A program made the position numbers and the translations under genes. The notes beneath the pieces were generated by a model that saw only the letters and a program-made list of their open reading frames with translations, was not told where the DNA came from and did no database searches. DNA of 64,000 nucleotides from Schizochytrium sp. TIO01 (taxonomy: Eukaryota > Sar > Bigyra > Thraustochytrida > Thraustochytriidae): positions 418,247-482,246 of the forward strand of contig SMSO01000037.1 in assembly GCA_004764695.1 (NCBI GenBank), written 5' to 3'. This document shows, one piece after another, positions 1 to 13,404 of this stretch (within the stretch, counting starts at the first letter, position 1; each line of letters begins with the position of its first letter).

Positions 1-274
1 ACTCAGCCTCATCTTGCTTCCGCCACTGGCAATGAACGCAATGCCTGTCTGTTCCTGTTTCCTACATTCCTGCAAGTAATCATTCACAACTTGAAAGAAA
101 GAAAACTCACAAAGAAAGAGTTCTGAGACTTTTGTGGGTGGGCTGCGGCCATTACATTACATTACATTTCATCGCATTTCATTACATTACCGTTCCCTGC
201 GTCCTCTGCAAAAGAGTCACAGGGCCTCTGTTCCTGACGACCGATGGCACACGCGTACATACATCTATCTATCT

Positions 275-294
275 ACACACACACACGCGCGCGC
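275..294. repeat. (CA)n followed by (CG)n
   Basis: A pure CA run passes directly into a CG run, giving an alternating purine-pyrimidine stretch of 20 bp. Such sequence can adopt Z-DNA. Confidence 0.85.
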
Positions 295-524
295 CAAAGC
301 AACAAATACAAAACTACTCAGCGGCTGCCTCCTCCCAAAGTGCCAGTTTGTCACCTGTCTCCAGCACAGTCTCGCAGTTTCAAGAGCGCCATTATCGCTG
401 CCTGCCTCTTCTGCGAATTGAATGAATGCGCTGCCCAAGGTTGCGCATAAAGACGATGCACTTTTAAAGAAGACAATCCATTGTACCTGTTACATGCATT
501 CTGGAACACCTCGAAACAAAGAAA

Positions 525-532
525 TCTATCTG

Positions 533-563
<31 letters not shown>
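525..563. repeat. (CTAT)n microsatellite
   Basis: About nine copies of CTAT with one CTGT variant. Confidence 0.9.
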
Positions 564-746
564 CAGTCACACGAAAAGACACCTCTCAAACCAGTTAGTT
601 CTTGACCTGCGATGCCGGGATACGATGCGGCTTAAGGCCCACGAGGCGAAGGTGCGGCACGCAAATTGGCGTTGTCTGCGTAGTACCTGAGGAATCGGCA
701 GTGAACCTATGCTTACTTCTGCAATCAATTTTTGGCCGCCATGAAA

Positions 747-784
747 GAATGAATGAATGAATGAATCAATCAATCAATCAATCA
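747..784. repeat. (GAAT)n passing into (CAAT)n
   Basis: Two abutting tetranucleotide runs whose units differ by one base; the change occurs at about 766. This adjacency recurs elsewhere in the window. Confidence 0.9.
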
Positions 785-1221
785 AAATGCGGGTTCTGTG
801 GCTATAAATCATAAGTCATAAATCATCAGGCAGGGAGGTACACCTACTTCCTTCCTGACACCGACGTCTTTTGTCACACCGCAAAGTCTCAAGAACTTGG
901 TTTTCAGCACTCTCGCTGCGGCCTACGACGGCGGTTGATGACTCCCTCCCTCGAAGAAAGTACCCGCTTCCGGTGAGCCCCGTTTGCGGCAGAGCATTTG
1001 TTTCAAGCCATTTGCTGTTTCCTTTGGCTGCTTCGAATATGAACGAGAGAAGACGCGGTGTTCTTTGTTCCTCGTCGCTCGCTTTTCCCAGTTTGAGGAA
1101 GGTTCGCATCCGACCGATGAGAATCGATAAATGCACAAGCAGGTGCCTCGCTCTCCAAGGTTTGGGACGTCGGGTGGTTTTACAAGTAAGTCACAACTCC
1201 ATTCAGGTTTGCAGCAAAGCT

Positions 1222-1252
1222 AGAAGAAGAAGAAGAAGAAGAAGAAGAAGAA
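1222..1252. repeat. (AGA)n microsatellite
   Basis: Ten copies of AGA without interruption. Confidence 0.9.
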
Positions 1253-2050
1253 TGGAACGAGCAGCTTTCGATCGAAAACTCCCACTCAAGTTTGGAGTTG
1301 GCTTTGAGTCAAACGAGTGACTCAATGGCTAGCCAGCTTCGTTGTACCAAGGTGGTCGAACTAGTGCCTAGTTAGCAGGTGTGCGACCAATGAGTGTGCG
1401 CGTTGCGAGGACCCCGTGCATTTACTTCTTACCTAGCAGCGTAGTTCGTACGTTGACATTCCAGTAGATAATGAGCGCAGAAACAAGCTTGACGATGAGT
1501 CTTCATACCCGCTCGCTGCCAAGCGCGTGGATCTGCACCCCAATGCACTCCAGAACCACTCGCATTGCTCACCGCAGGGGCTAGTATTCCTCTCCTCAAG
1601 ACCTCTTGTCCTAGTCAACCAAATCAACCCCTCAGGCAAAAACACATTCTGATAAAGTCTTTCCCGAGGGCCGCAATGCAGAGGGTCGTCCACCAGCTGA
1701 AGAGCGGCAATATTGACGAGTAGACGAGCGCCCCAAAGAACGAAAGAATCTTCTCTTGGCGTTCGTTCTTCTTCAGGCGCTGTCGTCAGCGCCTGCGCAG
1801 TGCTCGCGCGTGTGTACCGGTTCCTGCTGGCTAGCAGGCGTTAGGCAACTCATAGGCCCCGCCACAGGAGGCGACATTTGCTAATAGATAGGTACCCAAT
1901 CCGATATAACGATAGCCAAACTTCTCGCCTCCACGAGGACAGAGCGCCTTTCCAGCTGGGTTTGTTTGGCCTGCTTTGGATGAGCTGGAGCCGTTGACGC
2001 AAGCTCGAGTCCCTTGAACTCGAAGCTGCCAGAGGAGTGAGCACCAAAGA

Positions 2051-2076
2051 AAAGCAAAGCAAAGCAAAGCAAAGCA
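2051..2076. repeat. (AAAGC)n microsatellite
   Basis: Five copies of a pentanucleotide. Confidence 0.85.
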
Positions 2077-2288
2077 AATCAAAACCAGCTTCCTCGCCAA
2101 CCTCTGTCCTGCCTAATCGGTCATGGCCATCATTGCTGAGGTGGATATGATGGTCTCTCCATCAGCCTTCGCCATCGGTTTGCATGGGGTGAGCCAAACT
2201 CGAGTTGGAAACATTCTGTGCCATGGGGAAGTATCTTGAAGATCCCTCCTCAACGTTGCAGTTGCTCCAAGCCCTTGAAGCCGGACCT

Positions 2289-2402
2289 CGAGCTTGAGCT
2301 TTGAGCATGAGCTTTGAGAATGAGCTTTGAGCATGAGCTTTGAGCATGGACTTTGAGCTTGAACTTGAGCTTGAACTTGAGCTTGAGCTTGAACTTGAGC
2401 TG
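2289..2402. repeat. 12/13-bp minisatellite rich in GAGCTT
   Basis: Units of 13 bp (TTGAGCATGAGCT and one-base variants) are repeated about five times, then change to 12-bp units (TGAGCTTGAACT). The unit contains the palindrome AGCT, so both strands read alike. The tract accounts for the Q/A- and L/S/N-rich frames seen on the two strands, which I do not call as genes. Confidence 0.85.
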
Positions 2403-3289
2403 TGCCGCTGTTCCCATATTTGATTGGCTGCCGGTGCAAATCTTTCACTCCAAAGTCCCGACTAGCGCACCTCTGTCGATCTCTCGATCTGTCGATCTTG
2501 CAGAGTTTGGCTTTACCTGCCTGCCTAGATACCCACTAGCACCCCTTACTATGTGATGAGCTGGTACTCGGATTGTCCTACGCATTGGAATATGAGATGC
2601 GATAGCTATAGTTTGCAAGCCAGGTTCTGTGAAGAGTCGGCGTGAAGAGCTCCAAAACGACGTCAAAGCCGGCTGCGAGGATGGCGGGTACGGCCGCAGG
2701 TCCTCCGAAGATGCCATCGTCCTCTCTGTACTAGTTGCTTGGCATGCTGTTTGGTTTTCATTTCGTTTGTCAAGGTGGGGTGTATCGTACTTTCTTTTCA
2801 AGTTCCTTTTTCTAGATTTGAAAACAAAATAGTTTTCAATATTTTTATTTTTATTTGCTTTAAAACTTTTTCTCTTTTCTTTTAAAAAAGAAAGATATGA
2901 GTATTTTCTTCGAGGTTCAAGCTCTCTCTCTCTTGTCTTTGAACGAAAGAAGGAAGATTTCTTATTATTAATCTTAGTGCTGTAGAAGAATGACAGGAAC
3001 AAGTTGTCGACAGCTCCCAAGTTCGCGAGATCGTTTGTGCCTCCTTCTTAGGGCTGGTACTTTGGTGACAGAAGCAGTCGATTCTCTTTATTATTTTACA
3101 CAGATTCCTACGAAGGTTTAGTTTGGGCAGAGCTCGAGCCTTATTCTTCTCGGCGGATCTGATTCATAGAGGCCCTATAACCCTTCTGCTTTCGCTGGCT
3201 CGAAGCCCAATTGTCTAAGGTTTTCGTGGAATTTGTGAATTTATGAGTGAGTATACCACTTCTAAGTAGCCACTACTGCTATATAAATA

Positions 3290-3320
3290 CATATAATATA
3301 TATATATAGAGAGAGAGAGA
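3290..3320. repeat. (TA)n passing into (GA)n
   Basis: A TA dinucleotide run continues as a GA run. Confidence 0.85.
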
Positions 3321-6300
3321 ACGCGCAGGGAATCGGGACTAAATTTGGCACATTGGATCGTGGCTCCACTGCATAGAGCCTTCATAGTGGAAAAACTAGC
3401 CCCAGACAGTTGAATTCCCAGCGAGGAGTTCGCCACGATAGTACATAGTAAGTCCCTGGTAGGCTAGAAAAGTTATCATGAAGAAATGAAGAAGGTCGAA
3501 GAGGAATCAAGTGACCTCTCGGATCACTGGGAAGAAACCTCTCCGATAGCACCCGAAGGAGCAATGAGAGCGGGCTTGCTCTTCTTCTTCTTCCCAGGTT
3601 TTCCCAGCTTGAATGCGCCTTGAGCTCCTGCTCAAGAGCGATAGGTACAACGCCTTCGAGACCTTTTCACTTTATTTACGTGCGCTGCTTTCTTTCTTTT
3701 TTCTCATCATGCGAAGCTGTTATTTCCAAATGACACACACACACATTTCTCTGCCTTCTACACTGTTGCTTCCATTGTCTTCTTCGAAATCAACCGCTGC
3801 TGCTTCTCCAAGTATTCTTTGACGACGTTGTTGGTGCTGATGCTTCTGCTGCTGCTGCTTCTGCCAATCGCCTTCATCGCTGCTGTTCAAGCACCCTCGC
3901 TCATGAAAGCTCGCAATCTTTCAGCCACAACAGCTGTTAGTCCCCACCTCCTTCGAGGATTCCCAGACGTCTTCGAGCCCTCAGTAGTATAGGTAATAGC
4001 TACTACGTTCACAGGCCGGCGCCTTGGCAGCAGCAGTACTATTCATGCAATCAAAAGCTCAACTGGTCTCCTCCAAAGGCCTCCCCCGCAAACGCCTTCT
4101 TTCGTCGCCATCGAGACTCGCCACAACGATCGATTGCGTCAGTAGTAGTGATATGGAGTTGGTACAAGGCATCAATCATGACGGCATGGAAAAGGAAGTG
4201 AGAAGAAAAGAAGAACGGAACGCTTCAGCGACCCGTGGCAAAGGAACACCTCCTAGCAGGCAGATAGCTGCTACTACTACTACTGCTGCTGCCACTCTCG
4301 CCATGATCGTCACCCTGCGACTAAGTCCTCATCATTCGTGACCCTTGCACGCAAAGATCACGTTACAACTTTGTGGCGCAAACTCCGATCGATGCTCTAG
4401 CAACTTTAAGCAAGCGGGTAAGCAAGTACAGAAACCGATGGGCGGAGCGAGCAAAGCCTCACTTCAGGCACCTTGGAAAAGCAGACTCCCGTCCGTCGCC
4501 ACAGATTGTCGAATTTCGATACAAAATGGGGCGGACACAGAGACGTCACAGGCGTATGCACAGGGTGGATAGAGGGCCAAGGCCTGATGTTTTCGTTCGT
4601 TTCTCTTCTCTGCCTCTCTCTTTGTTGAACTCCTCGCTTGTTGAAGGTGGATGAAGCGTTTGTTGGATGGCGCCGTGAGAGGATGATAGCTGCAGAGAAC
4701 CGCGCATAGATAGCATGATGTGCGGGAGGAAGCGAGAAGATAACGCGGGGTTTAGCAGTTGGGAGCCGTGCAGAGCACAGAGCAAGTGCCGTGTAATCTC
4801 TGCAAAACTCCGCACAGGTAAAGTGCTTGGAGCGCTCAGCTCACGTTCTGCGACACTTTTTTTTAAGTTGTAGATTTATGCTCTCTTAAGAGAGGTTTCT
4901 TTTTTCCTGTTTTTTACTATTATTAATTTTCTTTTTTTTCTTTTTTTTTTAAAGTTAAGGGCTTTTCTGGATTGAAATAAATGTGTGTTTTTTAAAGTAT
5001 TTTATTTTTGAAATTAAATGGTAGATACAAAGAAAAGACTTTTTAAAATAGTTTTATTCATTTGGAAACTAACCAATAAAAAAGGTAATAAAAGTGTTCT
5101 CGCTTGCGTGCAAAGAGTTGAAGAATGTTTAGTATAATATATAGTATGTAATAAAAACTTTGAATCAAACGGCTGCGCGTTTTGAAGGATCTTGAAGAAA
5201 CCAGGATGATAAATAAATATCAAGGTACCTGAAGAAGAGGCGATGAAGTATAGCACTGCAGGCTCTTGAAACTTAGGAAAGCAAGTAGTATCTTCAAGCA
5301 GCAGGTACCTATAGTTTATTTTACGCAACTTGTTCAGAATGGAAACAGAAAAGGCACCAGGATTGTATCAACTTCTTTTCATCACGGCAGCTTTGGTTGT
5401 AAGCAAATGCATGGCTCACTTATTCTAATCTAAGATGGTGCCTGCTTACGGAGGTACTAACTAACCAGTTAGTAAATAGGGGACAAATGCCCAGCTGAGG
5501 GCAAGAATCTCTGCGCGTCCCTGCTGTGCTCAGGCTCGTCAACGCTACACTCGATCTGACTCAGCGCGCAATCAGCTCCTTTGTCGTTCTTGAGTTTTGA
5601 GGGGCCGGCTGGCTGTCTGTGTGTCTGTCTGTCTGTCAGTCAGCGAGAATCAATCGTTGGCAGCAAAGGTTTTCTTTCTTTTGTTTGTTCTGTTTCTGGA
5701 GTTCCCGAGATGCTGACGATTCGCTTGCACAGCTTGCTTAGCCTGCCACAAGTTGAGCTGAGGGCTCTCGCTGCGCTTGCACGACGCCCAGGCTGTTGCC
5801 GGGTCCAGGACGCTCGCCACGGCTCGCCCCGGCTGCCGCCAAGAGGCGGCGAGGGGAAAGTTGAGCTTTTCTCCGAGTCGCGTCGGGGCTTAGGCGAAGA
5901 AGATGCGCGATGAACCATGTAAAGTGCCAAGAGGAGGAGAACCAACCACACACACTGAAGGCAAAGGAGACACCTGTTCTCACCAAAAAGCCACGTCCTT
6001 GCCGGCGAGAAGCAGCTCAGCTCCGAGATCGTGCCATCCGCAGTGCCGTCAATCGGCATGTGCTTGGCAGCAGAGGCGGTGTCTGCCTCGAAGTCGATCG
6101 CCAAGCGATGCAGCTTCAAAGGCCGCTCCTCCTTCTCGCTACGGAAGTTGCCACGCATAGTCCCGAGAACCGAAGTTGGTGCAGGGTGCAGCTACCTCGG
6201 TAGGAGTTCGTACGAGAGCCCATTGCCGGGGGAGTCCATTGCCAAGAGCCCTGGCTTCGATTTCAATCAAGGCTGCTTCGCTTGTTGGTTTTACCTTACC

Positions 6301-6377
6301 TACTCTCGAAATCCAAATTCCTCGACTCGAAGGCACTCTTTCGGTGGGCGGAGAAATGGATTGAATAATTGCTCAAT

Positions 6378-6403
6378 TAATTGATTGAGTACTCAATTAA
6401 TTA
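6378..6403. repeat. Near-perfect 26-bp palindrome
   Basis: The sequence is symmetrical around 6390/6391. The central 14 bp ATTGAGTACTCAAT is a perfect palindrome and the outer arms carry one mismatch pair. It could be a dimeric protein binding site or only AT-rich chance; no gene starts nearby. Confidence 0.6.
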
Positions 6404-9400
6404 GGTACGCTGATCATCAGTGTTGAATCATCATCGTCGTTGCAACTTGTCGCAGATTTGGTATTTAGGTAGGAGGAAGTACTTCGCTAGATAGCTAGCT
6501 AGCTGGGTGTAGTGGTAGCGTAGTCGTAGTACCGGTGATAGTATTACACCTTCCTTGTCACAAGGAAAGCTTTAGTTTGTTTGTTTGCATGACCAATTAT
6601 GGCACATGATTTTGTGTTCTTCGTTCTCTCTTCTTTCTATTCGACGAATAATGAAGCCAGGTTTATTCAATATTGTTGTTTTGATTTTTAAACCAAATGC
6701 TTTTAAATGCTTTTAATAGCTTTTAAAAGTTAAAATATTAAATAGAACCATAAAAATAGTTTCGTTTCAGACATCTCTCTATTTTAAAATTAATTCTCTT
6801 TTTAATACTCCATAAGTTTTGTTTTGATTTTTCATGAAAGATTTGTTTTGTTTTTAAAGTAATAGTTCTGGGTCAATGAGGCAAAATGATAGATAGTCAG
6901 CGAGGTCTGTCTGTCTGCCTGAGAATGGGAAAAGGGAAGAAACGCTATGTATTGAGAAATGATTCGTTACTATTGTTGTACTCCTCATCTATGGTAAGTA
7001 ATGCACCATCTGTGTTAGTCCGCAGAGAAGCAAACGAACCATCGAAGAAATGTGTGAACAGATAAAGTTTGTTTGACCAACTCTTTGATCTCTGATAGCC
7101 TGAATATTTCATGCTACCTTGCATCTATCAAACCGCATCATAAAGCAGTTTCATTTTGCAATGACAGGGTGGCTTAGGCCTTACAGGGAAGAAGTGCATA
7201 TCAACACAGAAATCTTACAGAGAATAGCAGAGAGGCCGCAAACCGCAGAAACGACCTAGTTGAAAGCAACGTTTAGAAAAACGAAGAGCATTCAGCCCCC
7301 TGCTTCCCTCTCCGCTTAGCAGATAGTCTATTTGTTTGATATTCACCGTCAATTTGCAGGTTTTAAGACTACGAAATGTTGTAAAGTTATGCAGGTACAT
7401 CCGCCAATCTTGCGAATTGCTTGCAGGTGCATCTAAGCTCTAAATATGGGACCCGACAACGTTTCTGCGGAAGCCAATAGAAGGCGGGGTGCCGAACCTA
7501 TCGTTCAAGACTCCACATACCCGCTGAAGAGAACAAACCGCAAGATGGTATTGCAAATTATTGGCTTAATTACTTCATTTTGAGTCCACCGTTGGTCGGT
7601 TATTTCCGGTTGCCGAGTGACTTGGCTGGCTTAAGCATTCATTCGGGTGCTCGAAAATTAGCTGAGCTGAGCAAGTATTATGATAGGTTCTCTCGCTTGT
7701 CACCTGTGCTTAATTTCTGTGGACGAATTCGCTAGTTTGCAGCACCGAATGATGAGTAGGAAGGAGGATTATTCATGCCAATGTTGTCAAGACATCTTCA
7801 ATGTAACGAACGATCAAGGCTTGTGAAACGAGGCAGCGAAGATCGCAATGCTGGACTCTTGGCCGCAGACCAACTGACTTTCCTGACTCGCTGACTAGCT
7901 GGATAACTAGTGGGAGAGTCTTCCTTTCTTCTTTGGGGCTGCAGCGAACTTCTTTAAACCCCAATAATTTCGGGCAAAGTTCTTTCGCGGCACCCGCAAC
8001 TTCGATGGGACATCTCACCGGATTCCTGGGCTTTTCAACTTTTTTTCTATTTCTTCTCTTAATCTCTCGGTTTTATTTCTTCTTTTCTTTTATTATCTTT
8101 TCTTTTTCGAAGTAGTTTTTTTTAATAACTTCCTGTAAGTTTAAATTCATTTTTATTTCTTTAATAATTTTCAGTACTCAATGCTTTAAACTCTTCATAA
8201 TTTCGCTTTTTTCTTTTTTCTCTTTTTAATTAAAAACGTTTCAAGATAGACCACTTTGAATTGTTTATTTGTTTATTTGTTTGTTTGCTTTTGCTTTTAC
8301 TTTTGCTTTTCTCTCGAAGGAGGAAAAATAAAAGTGTCACTCAGTCGGGAAGAAGAAGTTGTGATTTTAAGACGAAAAAGAATTATTCTCGGGAATAACG
8401 CGTCGACCCGCGTATGCCATCTCCAGGTCATGAGTGAAAGAAGCCTTAGGAAAGCTCTGGGTTCTGGAGCGCACGACTAGGCTTTGGAGAAGCTGTCATG
8501 CTCTGGTAAAAACTGTTTTCTCACAACACGCATTGAGGCCAAACTGGTACAATAACTCAATGTTTTTAAATTAAGATGAACTGTGAACCATCTGTCTTGA
8601 AAGAGCAGCATTAGAAGCCATCCATCCTCTAGTTCATTTGGTTTTCCATTCTTTTTTCTTATAAATTAATAACTTAAGTAAGAATCCATAGCTCAAACTA
8701 TTTTTTTTATTTTTGGTAGGTAAGAAAAACAAAAATAGTTTCTCAAGTTTCCAACTTTTGAGGGTTTGAAGGCCCCTCTCTGTTAGTGTTAGTTAGTTAG
8801 TTAAGAACCTTGTTGGCGTGGACCTTGTTGACACTATGGCGTTGCAAATTGATTGTCGTTCGCACCAGTTCACGACATCCAAGTCGATGAACTAAGTCAC
8901 GACAATGACTTAAGTCAGGTTCGCTAGAGAAAGAGTGAATGCCGATTCGCCCCCATCATAAATTACTCACGCAGACGCTTGTGGATCCATATAGAACAGA
9001 GAGGATCTTTGGCGGACGGAATGTCGGGTCCTTAAAACAGTTTGAGCGCCTCAATACACCTCCTCGAAAGATTTGTCTGGCTGAGATTGGTTTTAAGAAG
9101 CAATCAAAGAGCATAGATACTACAGGAGAGCTTGTACTTCGTGCTTTAGAGAGACAGTAGGCAAATTCATCTTAAGGTCGCCCCAGCTTGAAATGAGGCG
9201 TGCGAGCCATGGGTGTAGCTCTGACTTCGTTACCTTAGGCCGGTTCTGATAATGTACTTTCATGTACCAAAAACTTATGGTCACTGGTTAAAGAGCGTTC
9301 CGCAGAAAACATACTACTGAGATAGGCGTATAGTGGTAGTAAGGCTCCAGGTCATCGTTGTTTGCAATACCCTTCACGTCAAAACAAGATTGATTTTCCC

Positions 9401-11888
9401 GTAGGAGAATCAAACAAGAAATGTTAATGTGCAGTGAGGCGAATATATTCCTCCAGCTACGAGATTTTGCAGCTATTGTCAGCACATTCCAAATCATCAC
9501 GTAGCTTCAAGATTGGCCACACGATTTCTCTGTCGCAGATTCCTGGGCATTTCGCCGGTCACTCTAGAATGAATGAATTGGTGAGTTTCGGATAGGCTGT
9601 GGAATGCTTGGGAACCTAATAGAAATAGAAAGCTAGATACTGCTGTAATTCAGACATACCGGTGAGAAGGAGTACCGCCGTAGCCCCTAAAGTAGGGGAA
9701 TGTCCCATGCTAAATTTTCCGTGCTTGCTTCTTAGAATAAGTGAAGCGCATGAATTTAGATCTCGAATCATTAGCAAAATTTGGGGCTATCAAATTTTGT
9801 GACGCGAAGACGATTGCTAGACACGAGTGACCCCTTCACAATCTCTACATTCTGCGCGTGCAAATTGTTTATACGGTCGGCAGGATCTTTTGATTGTTCG
9901 CGTCAATCCGAGAGAAGTATTTCTGTTCAATAAATCTTTCCATATGGCTATTTCAAAATGAGTATAATTTGGATTTGTAATTATATGTAAAGAATAGGTT
10001 TCATTTGGATGAATAAAATCAAGTCCAAATCATCACTCACTTTTGTATAGCGGATGTCAATTCCTACTTTATATGTGAAGAGACCCCTCTCATGAAGAAA
10101 TCAATGCGTCTGCTCATCAAAGGGAAATAAGAGTTATATAGGCGCTAAACGTAGTAACAAACCCATCTTTTCTGCTAGCGATCTTTACATCGTCTAAATC
10201 TATTTTGCGTGACCTAAACCTGATTGCGAAAATGGAGCTTCTTAATTCAGTTTCACATTTCAAGATGTCACCATCAAGGCGACTCGACAGTGCCTCATTC
10301 TTTACTTTTTTCTGACTTTTTTTTGGTTTCTCAACATGTAAATTGCTTGAAAGTTATGTCTTCTTCGAAAAAGGCATATCTCGCCTCAGAAGAAGCTCAG
10401 CAAAGGAGTGCCAAGCTAAGTAGCACCCAAACGACTAGTTAAGTCGCCTATATTCCTTTTGTTCTACGAACTACTTACGAACACAGCAGTTCGGAGAGAG
10501 GAGGCACGGAACATTAGTTCCATTGTACTAATTTCGTTCCATCACCAAATTCATTCAGTCGTTCTCGATCCATCAGCACTGCTCATTTCTTGTCTCGGTC
10601 AGCGCACTTGGCTAAAAATACTAGCAACTACCTATTGCCAGTTAATAACTAACTAGGCATCGCTCCTTTCTTTTTAATGAAAAGTCTTATTCATTATACT
10701 TATTCATAATTATTAAACATTGGTATGAAAATAGGAAACACAAAAACGTTCAAGCCTGAAAGGAACAAGTACCTGGTGAGTGCTTGCTATATATTGATAT
10801 ATATATAAGGGAGGTACTTTGCTCCTTATGTTCGTTCCAGTCTTTTCCATTTATTAGGACAGATTTCTGGATTCACTACTACCGCTTCCTCCTTCGTGTT
10901 TGTTTTAGTATTTTAAAGTAGGTACCTGCCACCATAGTACCTACCTCCCTCTTCGCCAAGACCGGGAGTGATTGATTGTTCTGGCTTGAGTTTATACCCC
11001 AAGATTGCAACCGATCACCTCTGACTAGCTAGCGAGGAGACTAAGTTTATTTTAATTTAACATAAAAATTAATTTCTAAAAAATAAAGAATCTGGGGTCC
11101 CTCACTTTCTCTCCTCTCGCAGCGGTGCACTTCTCATGAGAGTTGATTAACCGGAGATTGCAATCTGTCGCTGAGCCACACAGTTCACGATTCAAGTGTC
11201 CCACTCAGCACCATATACAGAAGTTGGGCAGCCATCACCGCACGCTACCTGCGAGACGGATTGACTTCGACCAGCCAGGCGCCACGAAAGAGCAGGCGCC
11301 CATACGGCCTCAGTAGCAAAATATGGCGTAATGCTTGAAACCCTCTCGCGAAACGTATCTAGATCGTGAATTGAGGCCTTCATCTGTTTTGGCTTATATC
11401 ATCATATGTACCCTCTTTATATTATTTTTTATATTTATTATTAATTTTTATAAGCATAAGCATAATAATACTTTTAAAATGCCTACCTGGTACCTAGCTA
11501 GAGTAGTACGAGTTGGTAATAAACTAAAAGATGGCAACAACTCCACACTCCTTCCTTTGGGCATCTCCGTCATCGTGGCGCCAAGGGACAACAGGCGAGG
11601 CGTGAAACAAGCTCGCTTCGGGCCCAAGGAGGGTCTCGAAGGAGCCTTGGAAAAAGTCGCGGGCTTGATCGAGCGTCTAGCCAGCGAACCAGCTACGTTA
11701 CCTGCAGCTAGCTACTAACTGGCTGGTGAATGAGTGAGTGCTCGAAGCAAGTTCTGTGGGCCAAGTCCCTCGCGATCCTTGCTGCCAATCAGCGCACTAC
11801 GCGTCACCTGTTCAGGGTGGGCAGGAAATCGTGGCCTCTGGACCCCAGCACGCTCTTGGCAGCACGCGGATAGTCAGTGAGCGAGCGA

Positions 11889-11908
11889 GTCAGTCAGTCA
11901 GTCAGTCA
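11889..11908. repeat. (GTCA)n microsatellite
   Basis: Five tandem copies of a tetranucleotide. Confidence 0.85.
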
Positions 11909-13310
11909 GACGCACAGACAGCCGCGAGTGAAGCGCCTCGCCTTTCTCAAGCTTGGGGGTGCCAAACCGAGGTCCGGCGTGGCTCATCCACAAAGGCCTG
12001 CAGCTCTTGGACTATGTAACTAACTAGGTATTGGGAAGGCTGCGTAAGAACCTGGGTTTGCGCAGCGGACATCTCGCGAAGGACGAGGTTGGCTGATGAT
12101 GGAGGTGGAGACGAAGAAGAAAGCTGTGCAGAATATATTGGCTGCCTCGTAGGTAGTCTAGTCACTCATGGCTTTCATGAGTTTGACCGTAAAGTTCGAC
12201 GAGGTGGTACGTAGTTCTTTCTTGCCTCGCGGTGTTCGTCGTTCTTCAAGTTCTTCAGTTCCCTGCTTTTACAAGCTATCGATCAGCCAAGGCTATCGAG
12301 TGGCTCCAAGCTGGAGTTGTTGCCACGCACCTCACGACAATAGCAGAGAACTCGGAGGCGCAAATTCTGCTCTGCACTGAAGCGCTCATGTCGCAGGCAG
12401 GAGTTTCGAGCTCCGTTCCCGTTCGCGGGATATTCATCGTCTTTCTCGTATCAGGAACCAAGTGGAGGATTAATATCGAGCTGCGTTATCGACGTGTAGT
12501 ATCAAGTCCCTCCAAGGCAGGAAGGAAGGAAGCCCAAGTCTAGCAGGCACTCAAGGTTTGGGCAAGCAGGGTAGCAGCCTCAAGTTCTTTGGAGCACTGG
12601 GCAGGGAACGACTATCATCAAAAGAGAAGAACCCACAAATTAGGGCTTGAGTTCGTTCTCTCTGCGTGTGTGTGTATGTATGTCTCTAAGAAACATCACC
12701 CAAGAAAACGAGATTGCCGACATATTCTCGAGCGCTTTCCAAGTGGCAACCGCAGTCTTGTCTTGGGACTTTGAGCAAGACCTGATGTGCTTTTCCTCTG
12801 CGCTAAGACACCGATCTCGAAGCAAGTGCTACGCAGGAACTGCCTTGCCTTGCATTACCTTGCATTGCGCAACATGGCTTCATGAAAAATGCGCGCGATC
12901 TTCATAGCACTCAACGCTCACTACCGGGGCACAGTTAGTTGCTGCTGGCCAAGCTAACTAATTAGCTAAACAGCTATGGCTAGAGCGTGGGGACAACCCC
13001 GCACCGTTTCAGGCAAATCAGCGGACCAGTGCGTGCGTGAAGCCAGCCGTGTATATGAAGACCGTCCCGGCCATTTCGCTGCGTCTCGAACTCACCTTCG
13101 AGCTCCAAGCTCTTGATCTTAGCCAGCTCCAGCTGCACCGCGAACTGCCGCTGAGCACGCCCTGAGAAACAGGCGAGATATATTCGTCGGCGCTTTCTTT
13201 CTCTGATTCATTCACTTGTCCACACTAGGTTTACCACTGATCTATCTATAACATAGTAGTAATAAAAGTCATAGGTACCATAGACGTATCTCGGGTGGGT
13301 ACATTGCTTC

Positions 13311-13404
13311 CTTTCCTTCTTTCTTTCTTTCTTACTTTCTGTGGAGTGAGCGAGTCCTTGAAATTCACATATATAAATATATATATATATATATTTATAC
13401 ATAC
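13311..13404. repeat. (CTTT)n tract and nearby (TA)n tract
   Basis: A pyrimidine CTTT run at 13311-13339 is followed after a short unique spacer by a TA-rich run at 13368-13404. Confidence 0.85.

Noticed and set aside
871-1320. A 149-codon plus-strand frame ending in a poly-Arg run.
   Set aside because: The Arg run is the (AGA)n microsatellite; the remainder has no family motif and an overlapping frame of similar length exists on the other strand.
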